This document shows, in pieces, positions 21,869 to 33,878 of a stretch of DNA of 64,000 nucleotides. How positions within the stretch are numbered: the stretch's first letter is position 1; each line of letters begins with the position of its first letter. Origin of the DNA: Magicicada septendecula (lineage: Eukaryota; Arthropoda; Insecta; Hemiptera; Cicadidae); assembly GCA_034769895.1 (NCBI GenBank), contig CM068368.1, positions 688,897,877 through 688,961,876 of the forward strand, in the 5' to 3' direction. Made by a program: the position numbers and the translations under genes. A model generated the notes under the pieces. It saw only the letters and a list, made by a program, of their open reading frames with translations, was not told where the DNA came from and searched no databases.

Positions 21869-23866
21869 ATGTCTAATAAATTTCTGTCAGATGAAGAGAT
21901 TATTGCCATGGTAAACATACCTTTGGCAATACCATTAGATAGTGATGATGAACTTGATATCTCTGATGACGAATTTGGTAGTGAAGATAATCCGATATCC
22001 AAAACCCCTATTGTCAGATTGTCGGATTTAACCCCACTTCTTGCCTATATACCACCACCGTCAGAATCAGAACTTTTAGTACCAGTGTCTGTGCCTAACT
22101 TGGAAAAATGTGATGATTATCAATCAGAACTACTAGTTACCTGCGAGCCATCAACTTCTACACAACCAGCTATTTTGAATGAGCCATGTGTAAGAAACAG
22201 AAAAGGTACAAAACGCAAATTACCTGCTACAGAGCAGCCTACCAACGGACATGAAGTAACAGCCTCTATCGAACCACCAGGTATTGTAAAATTTAGAAAT
22301 GTTATTTGGAAGAAAAACAAAATGGAAAGGCAAAAAGAGGATATTGAATTCTCTGGCATAAGTACTTTACCAACAGAAATATTTAATTTACAAACACCCT
22401 TGCAATTTTTTAATTTTTTTGTTACTGAAGAATTATTAGAGCATATTTGTAATGAGACACATAAGTACAGTATTCAATTAGATGTTAATAAGCCTTTTCA
22501 TCTCACAAAAACTGAACTTAAAAAGTTTCTAGGTATTTGTGTTATGATGTCATTAATTCATGTTCCTAACTGCAGAAATTACTGGAATGAGGTTCTTGGA
22601 AATAGAACAATAATTGAAACTATGCCTGTAAATCAGTTTGAAAGTATTAAAAAATACTTACACTTCAATGATAATGACACTGCTGTACCATTTAATGATT
22701 TTAGGCATGATAGACTTCATAAATTAAGGCCATTTCTGGATTCTATTAATGAGAGGTTTGCTTTGGTACCTCTTGAAGAGTCACTTGTTATCGATGAGCA
22801 AATGTGTGCTACAAAGGCGAGTCATTTTCTAAAACAGTTTATGCCTGCAAAGCCACACAGATGGGGATACAAACTTTTCATTCTTGCTGGAGTAAGTGGC
22901 TTTGCAAACAAAGTAGAAGTATACACTGGGTTAGAAAATGATCCTCTGCTTCGAGCTCAACTGGGAGAACGAGACTTAGGACCAAGCGCAAATATAGTTT
23001 TAAGACTCTCTCGAATGATTCCGAGCAACTGTCACTACAAGCTATACTTCGATAATTATTACACAACTCTTCCTCTTCTTGTGGAACTGGAAAAGAGACA
23101 GATCCATGGTCTGGGTACCTTTCGCAGAAATCGATTTCCTGGCATTAAACTTCTTAATGAAAAGGATATGAACAAAATGCCTCGTGGGTACTCTGAAGAG
23201 TGCACTACTTCAATTGAAGGAGTAGAGATATCAGCAGTAGGCTGGAAAGATAACAGAACCGTTACTTTGGCCTCAACATTTGTAGGAGAAGAACCTAAAA
23301 CATTAGTTAAAAGGTATGATAGGAAAGAACGCAAAACAATTAATGTCGACTGTCCCCAAATAGTTACTGTATACAATAGACACATGGGAGGAGTTGACCT
23401 ATTGGACAGCATGATTGGTAGGTATAAGAATATTTTAAGAAGCAAAAAATGGTATTTTAGGTTATTTTACCATTTAGTAGACTTGGTAATTGTAAATTCC
23501 TGGTTGCTGTATAAAAGAAATTGTTTAGAAGGAGGTGAAAAAGCTAAATTAGGACTTGCTCAGTTTCGCACAGAAATTGGTGTAGCCTTATGCAAATATG
23601 GGCAACCCATCACTCCATCAAGAGGTCGGCCACGAAATGAAGTAGAACAGATACAACTAAAAAAGAAAAAAGGTCCAGCAGCTACAGCACCACCGAGAGA
23701 TGTGAGACTGGATCAAACATCACATTGGCCCCTCTTTTGTGATACACGTCAGCGTTGCAAATTACCAGGATGTGGTGCTAAAACATTTTCTAAATGTACT
23801 AAGTGTGATGTCCACTTGTGTCTCCACAATAAAAAGAACTGTTTTTTAACATATCATAATAATTAA
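21869..23866 (+). CDS. piggyBac-family transposase, 665 aa, intact
   Basis: It catalyses cut-and-paste movement at TTAA sites in the nucleus. An acidic N-terminus (residues 25-42) is usual for the family. The DDE_Tnp_1_7 core runs from about residue 175 to 545. Catalytic aspartates are visible as D309 (VIDEQM), D395 (YFDNYYT) and D510 (HMGGVDLLD). The C-terminal 45 residues form a cysteine-rich zinc-binding region with C624, C630, C635, C643, C646, C651 and C658, and histidines at 649, 653 and 663. Basic stretches at 110-117 and 598-601 could serve as nuclear signals. The length is close to that of other piggyBac-like transposases (about 550-650 aa). The ATG has A at -3. There are no stops or frameshifts, and the gene lies opposite to the retroelement. 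Family assignment is firm; activity is inference. Confidence 0.96.
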   Translation: MSNKFLSDEEIIAMVNIPLAIPLDSDDELDISDDEFGSEDNPISKTPIVRLSDLTPLLAYIPPPSESELLVPVSVPNLEKCDDYQSELLVTCEPSTSTQPAILNEPCVRNRKGTKRKLPATEQPTNGHEVTASIEPPGIVKFRNVIWKKNKMERQKEDIEFSGISTLPTEIFNLQTPLQFFNFFVTEELLEHICNETHKYSIQLDVNKPFHLTKTELKKFLGICVMMSLIHVPNCRNYWNEVLGNRTIIETMPVNQFESIKKYLHFNDNDTAVPFNDFRHDRLHKLRPFLDSINERFALVPLEESLVIDEQMCATKASHFLKQFMPAKPHRWGYKLFILAGVSGFANKVEVYTGLENDPLLRAQLGERDLGPSANIVLRLSRMIPSNCHYKLYFDNYYTTLPLLVELEKRQIHGLGTFRRNRFPGIKLLNEKDMNKMPRGYSEECTTSIEGVEISAVGWKDNRTVTLASTFVGEEPKTLVKRYDRKERKTINVDCPQIVTVYNRHMGGVDLLDSMIGRYKNILRSKKWYFRLFYHLVDLVIVNSWLLYKRNCLEGGEKAKLGLAQFRTEIGVALCKYGQPITPSRGRPRNEVEQIQLKKKKGPAATAPPRDVRLDQTSHWPLFCDTRQRCKLPGCGAKTFSKCTKCDVHLCLHNKKNCFLTYHNN

Positions 23867-24247
23867 AATCACAATATATGAAGAAAAGTTTTTTCGGCAA
23901 CATTTACTTTTACAATTTTATATAAAATAATAAACTTTCGTTATAAATATTGAATAATTGTTATAATTTGTAGGAGATAGTTCAGCATTTTATTAGTGAG
24001 CATGTGTTATTATATGTGATAAATTATGTGACTGTATGAAAAAAAAAAACAACTTTACAAGTAGCCCTACATATGATGTTGTACCAATACAAATTATCGC
24101 CTGATGCACAGTGTCCCTCGTGAGACCCAAACCAATTTTTGGGCCGTGGAAGTAAATCAAGGTGAGTAAAAATTTTTTGAACATTTTTCCTATTGTTTAG
24201 GATGCATTCTGCATGTAGTAATCTTTTTTCATCACAAAAGAAAAAGT
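23867..24247 (+). terminator. piggyBac 3' region with poly(A) signal and subterminal repeat
   Basis: AATAAA at 23929-23934, about 63 bases past the stop codon, is a likely poly(A) signal. An A10 run lies near 24039. The motif CCTCGTGAGACCCA at 24116-24129 repeats one at 21654-21667. A hairpin CCCAAA / TTTGGG sits at 24126-24143. No further gene is seen. Confidence 0.6.
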
Positions 24248-24261
24248 TATGCAGTGAAGGG
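24248..24261 (-). repeat. Right terminal inverted repeat of piggyBac, 14 bp
   Basis: TATGCAGTGAAGGG, exact inverse complement of the left end. Confidence 0.96.
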
Positions 24262-24265
24262 TTAA
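24262..24265. repeat. TTAA target site duplication, right
   Basis: TTAA directly after the right transposon end, followed by AATTC as in the uninterrupted LTRs. Confidence 0.96.
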
Positions 24266-26253
24266 AATTCTTATTTCTTTTCGTTAGATTAAATACTCGT
24301 TGAATGAGTAACAATTTGTAAAAATCAAACAAAGTAACAAAATGAATATTTCTTAATTAACTAGCTTATGACAACTATGGTATACCACAACTATTTATTT
24401 TTAGCAATGAACCAATACGTGATGTAGCCACACACTCACACACATTCGTTCTTTGACTTTGTCGTTCTATTTAAACCCCACTTTGAGATCTCTGAGGTAC
24501 ATTTAAGATTTACAATTTATTTATGTTGAATTATACTCTGGAGAAAAAGGTAAAATGATATTGGTTAAAACTCAGTTAATACTTAACGTCTGAAGAACTC
24601 CGCTGTTTTGCACTTCTGCTGTGAATGCACTGGTTTTTTTTTTCTTTGGTTAACACACCATAAATTAGTTTTGACACTGTTTACCCGCGGGTACTGTTAT
24701 TGATTATTTCGTATTAGGTTGATGTATCACTATTATTTTAATCCACTTTAGAATAACATTTCTTTTTATTTTGTCGGCCGACATAAATTTTCGAACACTT
24801 AGCTCGTTTAGGTTGACCGCGCGGCCATGAGTTGCAACTGGAACTCGGCCGCACGTTTTACTGTTTGTACAACTTTTAACACTGTTAATGCGTTGAAAGA
24901 TAGGCCTACTCTTAATTACGGCCTATCTTGCACCCGAGGCCACCGTTTGAATTTAAATCACCAACTTTACTGTCTGATGCTGCTTACTACTGTTCACTCT
25001 CTGATGACAAACTGCATACTGTGATTCACAAAAAGCCTGCTGCTGGGCCGGTTACGCAATATGTCTGGGCAATTGTTTAGGCTAACTGTATGTAGGTTGT
25101 ACTGGGGCTCCTCACAGGTGAAAGTTAACAATTTATTAATTACTGAATTAAAATTAAAACTGGATCACACACTTCTGTACCGTTACAATACCCCCCCAAT
25201 AAGAGGTTGAAGGCCGAAGCGTTCAATCTCTTATTGCCTAAACCCTAAGAGGATCAGTGAGGATATGGCGCCGCAACCCCCCTGAGCACTCTACTAAAAT
25301 CATGGGTTCTTACCCCCCTAGTCCGGCGACTGTGGCACATTCAATTAAAAAATCAACATACGGCCTTCCATCACTCCATATCCCACAACTGATTTGTTTC
25401 CTCTTAGCCGTACTGGTTCATTGACAAAGCACTGGCTCATTTTTTATTATAAAATATCTCTTAACCCTAGAAAATAGTATTAACAAAACAATATAGGATA
25501 TATACAATACAGGAGTACATATAAGTTCCAGTCAAAATGACGCATTAATTATACAGAATTGCATTTACACAGAATTTCCTTCAGTTTTCAATTTTAAATG
25601 AATATTTTAATCATTATGTTTTTTTATCAATTATTTATTTTACCATTACAATCAAAATTCAGATCAAACTAGATTTAAAGTCATATTAAAAATTATCTTT
25701 TCAATTTATTTAATTACCTTTCATTAAATTTAACTCATATTTTTTAATTAACAATTTCAAAATTAATTACATTTTTCAAAATGATCCGACATAAAATATT
25801 ACCTACATTATTCAAAAAATTTACATTCCTTTCTTCACATATGGAATTTCTTTTTATTTCATAATAGGATTTTCCTACTGGCAATGATTCAGCAGACTAC
25901 AACACTTTTGTTATTGTCAACTCAGCTTCAACACCTCTGGCTGTAAACATTAGTCAAAACATACAACACACCTGTTTACATAAACGGTCGTCTGCCAGAC
26001 TGGTGTTATAAACACTCCTTCAGTCTAAACATTCTGCTTACCTCACCTCTAACACCTGTACTGCACTTTTCAATTTTTTATAAATCTTTTAGTTAACAAT
26101 TGTAATAATATAATAATTTTTATACAATTAATTTCACTATAATATATTTACAAATCTTTATCATTATTATTTCAGTTTTATCACACTTCAATGTCCAAGG
26201 TTGCGAGGTCTGAACCGTAAAACAAAATATTTACAATTGTTCCTTTATGAAGT

Positions 26254-26652
26254 TCAGCCTCCATCGTCAAAAATTAGTCTGGTCTTTATGTAACACTTTT
26301 CAATTTTATTGATACGCCACATATGGTTATTTTTTGTTTTATAACCACAAGAACTTATTTTTTCCATTGTACCAAAACAATAATCTATAGGGTTACCCCC
26401 CAAAATTATCTTATCATAAATCAAGTTGACATCAGTATTATTTGTAAAGTCTCCGTCAGTGTTTTTTGTTATTACCATTGCATTATTATTACCATATTCT
26501 GCTACTATAGGTTCATTAACAGGCAAATATTTGTCATCAATATATACATTGTTTGTCACACAAGGTATGTTTATAATTCTACCAGTTCTCTCACTATTTA
26601 AACTCTGTATTAACTCTTCATAATCTCTCTTCCCCTTAAATATTTCTACCAT
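26254..26652 (-). CDS. ORF2, 132 aa, unknown (U7)
   Basis: I15 and P48, identical to U2 and U8. Intact. Confidence 0.58.
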   Translation of the reverse strand: MVEIFKGKRDYEELIQSLNSERTGRIINIPCVTNNVYIDDKYLPVNEPIVAEYGNNNAMVITKNTDGDFTNNTDVNLIYDKIILGGNPIDYCFGTMEKISSCGYKTKNNHMWRINKIEKCYIKTRLIFDDGG

Positions 26653-27515
26653 TCTCTCTCTCTCTCATAATCACTTTCATCACCACAACATTTCATATTC
26701 TCACTCCATCCAGAGGGCAACACAACATTATTACAACATCTGGCTTTACCAGATACACAAAAATAATTTCTTTGACATTTAAAAGACCTTTTGTCTTCTA
26801 CAAAAACTAACGAGGAACCTTTGTCCTCCAACACTACTGGTGAAACCTTTTCTTCACCTATCTCACAAGAAAAATTTGCCCTCTTTTCACCCTCTACACT
26901 TAAACTGTCTTCACACTCTCTCTCATTCTCATCGGCATTTGCTAACAACACTTCATTACTAAACTCTACTTCAACAAAATCTTCCTTATCACTCTCAACA
27001 TTAATCTCCTTGTTCTCTACTACCACGTTTTTACACATATCATTATAATTCTGATTTGTTTTACATTCAAAATTTTCGATTACCTTTTGTATTTGTTTAT
27101 CAATTTTTTCTGACACTTGTTCTTTAATAGTGTTGAAACATTCATCCATCTCATTTAGACTTTTATTCATACTGATTTCGAACTTAACATTTTGTGTATT
27201 CATTTCACATAAACGCTTATCAAATTTTTGGTCAATATTATTTATATCACCCTTTAACTCATGGAATTTACTATTAATTGTATTAAATTTAACATCAGAA
27301 TCACTCTTCTGTTCATTGAAAAGCAATTGCATCATTTTTATCATATCATTATCCTCAGATTGTTTATTTTTATTCATTACGGGTGGGGTTACCTGAATCC
27401 CTGAGTCATCTATTTCATCTGACTTACTTGATTCTCTATTTTGAACTGGGATTGGGGTCGAATGGACCTCCAACCCACTCATGACCGTTGATTCGGTCAA
27501 ACTATTATTTTCCAT
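26646..27515 (-). CDS. ORF1, gag-like coiled-coil protein (U7)
   Basis: Intact 289 aa, same protein as U2. U7 and U8 share a silent change near 27270 / 30883 (AATTTACTA instead of AATTTGCTA on the plus strand). Confidence 0.63.
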   Translation of the reverse strand: MENNSLTESTVMSGLEVHSTPIPVQNRESSKSDEIDDSGIQVTPPVMNKNKQSEDNDMIKMMQLLFNEQKSDSDVKFNTINSKFHELKGDINNIDQKFDKRLCEMNTQNVKFEISMNKSLNEMDECFNTIKEQVSEKIDKQIQKVIENFECKTNQNYNDMCKNVVVENKEINVESDKEDFVEVEFSNEVLLANADENERECEDSLSVEGEKRANFSCEIGEEKVSPVVLEDKGSSLVFVEDKRSFKCQRNYFCVSGKARCCNNVVLPSGWSENMKCCGDESDYEREREW

Positions 27516-27680
27516 TTTTGTTTTATATTATTTTTACATATATAAATATGCCCGGTTTTGCTTTCACAGTCTACAATTTACAACCTCCCCCCACTCCCAA
27601 ATAACCCGTTCTGCAGCTTAATTATGTCTGGCGAATATACGTTATAAACCCTATACTCGAGTCCCTGTTCGGGCGCCATT

Positions 27681-28800
27681 TGTAACTACTCACTTAATTC
27701 CTATTAATAATTAATTCTTACCTTAGGGTTTTTCCCAGAGTCGTACAGACGAAACTGCTGCAGAAAGGATTATTCGAGATACAAGGGGTAAAGATCAAAT
27801 ACACAGTTTGTGCTAAAACAAATTGCCTCTGGTTTATTATGCAAAATAACTACTTCGTCTCTCTTTCATGACATTTAAAATTCTTATTTCTTTTCGTTAG
27901 ATTAAATACTCGTTGAATGAGTAACAATTTGTAAAAATCAAACAAAGTAACAAAATGAATATTTCTTAATTAACTAGCTTATGACAACTATGGTATACCA
28001 CAACTATTTATTTTTAGCAATGAACCAATACGTGATGTAGCCACACACTCACACACATTCGTTCTTTGACTTTGTCGTTCTATTTAAACCCCACTTTGAG
28101 ATCTCTGAGGTACATTTAAGATTTACAATTTATTTATGTTGAATTATACTCTGGAGAAAAAGGTAAAATGATATTGGTTAAAACTCAGTTAATACTTAAC
28201 GTCTGAAGAACTCCGCTGTTTTGCACTTCTGCTGTGAATGCACTGGTTTTTTTTTTCTTTGGTTAACACACCATAAATTAGTTTTGACACTGTTTACCCG
28301 CGGGTACTGTTATTGATTATTTCGTATTAGGTTGATGTATCACTATTATTTTAATCCACTTTAGAATAACATTTCTTTTTATTTTGTCGGCCGACATAAA
28401 TTTTCGAACACTTAGCTCGTTTAGGTTGACCGCGCGGCCATGAGTTGCAACTGGAACTCGGCCGCACGTTTTACTGTTTGTACAACTTTTAACACTGTTA
28501 ATGCGTTGAAAGATAGGCCTACTCTTAATTACGGCCTATCTTGCACCCGAGGCCACCGTTTGAATTTAAATCACCAACTTTACTGTCTGATGCTGCTTAC
28601 TACTGTTCACTCTCTGATGACAAACTGCATACTGTGATTCACAAAAAGCCTGCTGCTGGGCCGGTTACGCAATATGTCTGGGCAATTGTTTAGGCTAACT
28701 GTATGTAGGTTGTACTGGGGCTCCTCACAGGTGAAAGTTAACAATTTATTAATTACTGAATTAAAATTAAAACTGGATCACACACTTCTGTACCGTTACA
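27681..28800 (-). repeat. LTR between U7 and U8, 1,120 bp
   Basis: Complete LTR; primer-binding site at 27661-27678, G7 tract at 28804-28810. Confidence 0.95.
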
Positions 28801-29866
28801 ATACCCCCCCAATAAGAGGTTGAAGGCCGAAGCGTTCAATCTCTTATTGCCTAAACCCTAAGAGGATCAGTGAGGATATGGCGCCGCAACCCCCCTGAGC
28901 ACTCTACTAAAATCATGGGTTCTTACCCCCCTAGTCCGGCGACTGTGGCACATTCAATTAAAAAATCAACATACGGCCTTCCATCACTCCATATCCCACA
29001 ACTGATTTGTTTCCTCTTAGCCGTACTGGTTCATTGACAAAGCACTGGCTCATTTTTTATTATAAAATATCTCTTAACCCTAGAAAATAGTATTAACAAA
29101 ACAATATAGGATATATACAATACAGGAGTACATATAAGTTCCAGTCAAAATGACGCATTAATTATACAGAATTGCATTTACACAGAATTTCCTTCAGTTT
29201 TCAATTTTAAATGAATATTTTAATCATTATGTTTTTTTATCAATTATTTATTTTACCATTACAATCAAAATTCAGATCAAACTAGATTTAAAGTCATATT
29301 AAAAATTATCTTTTCAATTTATTTAATTACCTTTCATTAAATTTAACTCATATTTTTTAATTAACAATTTCAAAATTAATTACATTTTTCAAAATGATCC
29401 GACATAAAATATTACCTACATTATTCAAAAAATTTACATTCCTTTCTTCACATATGGAATTTCTTTTTATTTCATAATAGGATTTTCCTACTGGCAATGA
29501 TTCAGCAGACTACAACACTTTTGTTATTGTCAACTCAGCTTCAACACCTCTGGCTGTAAACATTAGTCAAAACATACAACACACCTGTTTACATAAACGG
29601 TCGTCTGCCAGACTGGTGTTATAAACACTCCTTCAGTCTAAACATTCTGCTTACCTCACCTCTAACACCTGTACTGCACTTTTCAATTTTTTATAAATCT
29701 TTTAGTTAACAATTGTAATAATATAATAATTTTTATACAATTAATTTCACTATAATATATTTACAAATCTTTATCATTATTATTTCAGTTTTATCACACT
29801 TCAATGTCCAAGGTTGCGAGGTCTGAACCGTAAAACAAAATATTTACAATTGTTCCTTTATGAAGT

Positions 29867-30265
29867 TCAGCCTCCATCGTCAAAAATTAGTCTGGTCTTT
29901 ATGTAACACTTTTCAATTTTATTGATACGCCACATATGGTTATTTTTTGTTTTATAACCACAAGAACTTATTTTTTCCATTGTACCAAAACAATAATCTA
30001 TAGGGTTACCCCCCAAAATTATCTTATCATAAATCAAGTTGACATCAGTATTATTTGTAAAGTCTCCGTCAGTGTTTTTTGTTATTACCATTGCATTATT
30101 ATTACCATATTCTGCTACTATAGGTTCATTAACAGGCAAATATTTGTCATCAATATATACATTGTTTGTCACACAAGGTATGTTTATAATTCTACCAGTT
30201 CTCTCACTATTTAAACTCTGTATTAACTCTTCATAATCTCTCTTCCCCTTAAATATTTCTACCAT
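29867..30265 (-). CDS. ORF2, 132 aa, unknown (U8)
   Basis: Identical to U2 and U7. Intact. Confidence 0.58.
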   Translation of the reverse strand: MVEIFKGKRDYEELIQSLNSERTGRIINIPCVTNNVYIDDKYLPVNEPIVAEYGNNNAMVITKNTDGDFTNNTDVNLIYDKIILGGNPIDYCFGTMEKISSCGYKTKNNHMWRINKIEKCYIKTRLIFDDGG

Positions 30266-31128
30266 TCTCTCTCTCTCTCATAATCACTTTCATCACCACA
30301 ACATTTCATATTCTCACTCCATCCAGAGGGCAACACAACATTATTACAACATCTGGCTTTACCAGATACACAAAAATAATTTCTTTGACATTTAAAAGAC
30401 CTTTTGTCTTCTACAAAAACTAACGAGGAACCTTTGTCCTCCAACACTACTGGTGAAACCTTTTCTTCACCTATCTCACAAGAAAAATTTGCCCTCTTTT
30501 CACCCTCTACACTTAAACTGTCTTCACACTCTCTCTCATTCTCATCGGCATTTGCTAACAACACTTCATTACTAAACTCTACTTCAACAAAATCTTCCTT
30601 ATCACTCTCAACATTAATCTCCTTGTTCTCTACTACCACGTTTTTACACATATCATTATAATTCTGATTTGTTTTACATTCAAAATTTTCGATTACCTTT
30701 TGTATTTGTTTATCAATTTTTTCTGACACTTGTTCTTTAATAGTGTTGAAACATTCATCCATCTCATTTAGACTTTTATTCATACTGATTTCGAACTTAA
30801 CATTTTGTGTATTCATTTCACATAAACGCTTATCAAATTTTTGGTCAATATTATTTATATCACCCTTTAACTCATGGAATTTACTATTAATTGTATTAAA
30901 TTTAACATCAGAATCACTCTTCTGTTCATTGAAAAGCAATTGCATCATTTTTATCATATCATTATCCTCAGATTGTTTATTTTTATTCATTACGGGTGGG
31001 GTTACCTGAATCCCTGAGTCATCTATTTCATCTGACTTACTTGATTCTCTATTTTGAACTGGGATTGGGGTCGAATGGACCTCCAACCCACTCATGACCG
31101 TTGATTCGGTCAAACTATTATTTTCCAT
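30259..31128 (-). CDS. ORF1, gag-like coiled-coil protein (U8)
   Basis: Intact 289 aa, same protein as U2 and U7. Confidence 0.63.
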   Translation of the reverse strand: MENNSLTESTVMSGLEVHSTPIPVQNRESSKSDEIDDSGIQVTPPVMNKNKQSEDNDMIKMMQLLFNEQKSDSDVKFNTINSKFHELKGDINNIDQKFDKRLCEMNTQNVKFEISMNKSLNEMDECFNTIKEQVSEKIDKQIQKVIENFECKTNQNYNDMCKNVVVENKEINVESDKEDFVEVEFSNEVLLANADENERECEDSLSVEGEKRANFSCEIGEEKVSPVVLEDKGSSLVFVEDKRSFKCQRNYFCVSGKARCCNNVVLPSGWSENMKCCGDESDYEREREW

Positions 31129-31293
31129 TTTTGTTTTATATTATTTTTACATATATAAATATGCCCGGTTTTGCTTTCACAGTCTACAATTTACAACCTC
31201 GCCCCACTCCCAAATAACCCGTTCTGCAGCTTAATTATGTCTGGCGAATATACGTTATAAACCCTATACTCGAGTCCCTGTTCGGGCGCCATT

Positions 31294-32413
31294 TGTAACT
31301 ACTCACTTAATTCCTATTAATAATTAATTCTTACCTTAGGGTTTTTCCCAGAGTCGTACAGACGAAACTGCTGCAGAAAGGATTATTCGAGATACAAGGG
31401 GTAAAGATCAAATACACAGTTTGTGCTAAAACAAATTGCCTCTGGTTTATTATGCAAAATAACTACTTCGTCTCTCTTTCATGACATTTAAAATTCTTAT
31501 TTCTTTTCGTTAGATTAAATACTCGTTGAATGAGTAACAATTTGTAAAAATCAAACAAAGTAACAAAATGAATATTTCTTAATGAACTAGCTTATGACAA
31601 CTATGGTATACCACAACTATTTATTTTTAGCAATGAACCAATACGTGATGTAGCCACACACTCACACACATTCGTTCTTTGACTTTGTCGTTCTATTTAA
31701 ACCCCACTTTGAGATCTCTGAGGTACATTTAAGATTTACAATTTATTTATGTTGAATTATACTCTGGAGAAAAAGGTAAAATGATATTGGTTAAAACTCA
31801 GTTAATACTTAACGTCTGAAGAACTCCGCTGTTTTGCACTTCTGCTGTGAATGCACTGGTTTTTTTTTTCTTTGGTTAACACACCATAAATTAGTTTTGA
31901 CACTGTTTACCCGCGGGTACTGTTATTGATTATTTCGTATTAGGTTGTTGTATCACTATTATTTTAATCCACTTTAGAATAACATTTCTTTTTATTTTGT
32001 CGGCCGACATAAATTCTCGAACACTTAGCTCGTTTAGGTTGACCGCGCGGCCATGAGTTGCAACTGGAACTCGGCCGCACGTTTTACTGTTTGTACAACT
32101 TTTAACACTGTTAATGCGTTGAAAGATAGGCCTACTCTTAATTACGGCCTATCTTGCACCCGAGGCCACCGTTTGAATTTAAATCACCAACTTTACTGTC
32201 TGATGCTGCTTACTACTGTTCACTCTCTGATGACAAACTGCATACTGTGATTCACAAAAAGCCTGCTGCTGGGCCGGTTACGCAATATGTCTGGGCAATT
32301 GTTTAGGCTAATTGTATGTAGGTTGTACTGGGGCTCCTCACAGGTGAAAGTTAACAATTTATTAATTACTGAATTAAAATTAAAACTGGATCACACACTT
32401 CTGTACCGTTACA
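31294..32413 (-). repeat. LTR between U8 and U9, 1,120 bp
   Basis: Complete LTR; primer-binding site at 31274-31291, G7 tract at 32417-32423. It shares a GTTGTTGTATC variant with the next LTR (GTTGATGTATC elsewhere). Confidence 0.95.
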
Positions 32414-33479
32414 ATACCCCCCCAATAAGAGGTTGAAGGCCGAAGCGTTCAAACTCTTATTGCCTAAACCCTAAGAGGATCAGTGAGGATATGGCGCCGC
32501 AACCCCCCTGAGCACTCTACTAAAATCATGGGTTCTTACCCCCCTAGTCCGGCGACTGTGGCACATTCAATTAAAAAATCAACATACGGCCTTCCATCAC
32601 TCCATATCCCACAACTGATTTGTTTCCTCTTAGCCGTACTGGTTCATTGACAAAGCACTGGCTCATTTTTTATTATAAAATATCTCTTAACCCTAGAAAA
32701 TAGTATTAACAAAACAATATAGGATATATACAATACAGGAGTACATATAAGTTCCAGTCAAAATGACGCATTAATTATACAGAATTGCATTTACACAGAA
32801 TTTCCTTCAGTTTTCAATTTTAAATGAATATTTTAATCATTATGTTTTTTTATCAATTATTTATTTTACCATTACAATCAAAATTCAGATCAAACTAGAT
32901 TTAAAGTCATATTAAAAATTATCTTTTCAATTTATTTAATTACCTTTCATTAAATTTAACTCATATTTTTTAATTAACAATTTCAAAATTAATTACATTT
33001 TTCAAAATGATCCGACATAAAATATTACCTACATTATTCAAAAAATTTACATTCCTTTCTTCACATATGGAATTTCTTTTTATTTCATAATAGGATTTTC
33101 CTACTGGCAATGATTCAGCAGACTACAACACTTTTGTTATTGTCAACTCAGCTTCAACACCTCTGGCTGTAAACATTAGTCAAAACATACAACACACCTG
33201 TTTACATAAACGGTCGTCTGCCAGACTGGTGTTATAAACACTCCTTCAGTCTAAACATTCTGCTTACCTCACCTCTAACACCTGTACTGCACTTTTCAAT
33301 TTTTTATAAATCTTTTAGTTAACAATTGTAATAATATAATAATTTTTATACAATTAATTTCACTATAATATATTTACAAATCTTTATCATTATTATTTCA
33401 GTTTTATCACACTTCAATGTCCAAGGTTGTGAGGTCTGAACCGTAAAACAAAATATTTACAATTGTTCCTTTATGAAGT

Positions 33480-33878
33480 TCAGCCTCCATCGTCAAAAAT
33501 TAGTCTGGTCTTTATGTAACACTTTTCAATTTTATTGATACGCCACATATGGTTATTTTTTGTTTTATAACCACAAGAACTTATTTTTTCCATTGTACCA
33601 AAACAATAATCTATAGGGTTACCCCCCAAAATTATCTTATCATAAATCAAGTTGACATCAGTATTATTTGTAAAGTCTCCGTCAGTGTTTTTTGTTATTA
33701 CCATTGCATTATTATTACCATATTCTGCTACTATAGGTTCATTAACAGGCAAATATTTGTCATCAATATACACATTGTTTGTCACACAAGGTATGTTTAT
33801 AATTCTACCAGTTCTCTCACTATTTAAACTCTGTATTAACTCTTCATAATCTCTCTTCCCCTTAAATATTTCTACCAT
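33480..33878 (-). CDS. ORF2, 132 aa, unknown (U9)
   Basis: I15 and P48. As in U5, an eight-repeat TC/GA run leaves the frame open to an upstream ATG at 33914. The conserved start is used here. Intact although ORF1 of this unit is broken. Confidence 0.55.
   Translation of the reverse strand: MVEIFKGKRDYEELIQSLNSERTGRIINIPCVTNNVYIDDKYLPVNEPIVAEYGNNNAMVITKNTDGDFTNNTDVNLIYDKIILGGNPIDYCFGTMEKISSCGYKTKNNHMWRINKIEKCYIKTRLIFDDGG

Larger units (their letters stand above)
21287..24261 (+). mobile_element. piggyBac-like DNA transposon, 2,975 bp, apparently complete
   Basis: The element begins CCCTTCACTGCATA and ends with its exact inverse complement, and is flanked by TTAA on both sides. This is the signature of piggyBac-family cut-and-paste transposons. 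It contains one long frame for a 665-aa transposase. Comparison with the empty site in the other LTRs defines both ends to the base. Perfect termini, an uninterrupted frame and no obvious decay suggest recent movement; whether it is active today cannot be told from sequence. Confidence 0.97.
21089..25187 (-). repeat. LTR between U6 and U7, interrupted by piggyBac
   Basis: TGTAAC / GTTACA ends at 25187 and 21089; primer-binding site at 21069-21086, G7 tract at 25191-25197. Without the 2,979-bp insertion and target duplication it is 1,120 bp, the normal length. The insertion falls in the proposed U5 part, about 195 bp from the primer-binding-site end. It would place a foreign transcription unit in the leader of any U6 transcript. 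Confidence 0.95.

Noticed and set aside
22120..23445. Minus-strand frames of 62-128 aa inside piggyBac
   Set aside because: They are antisense to the well-supported transposase gene and have no domain.
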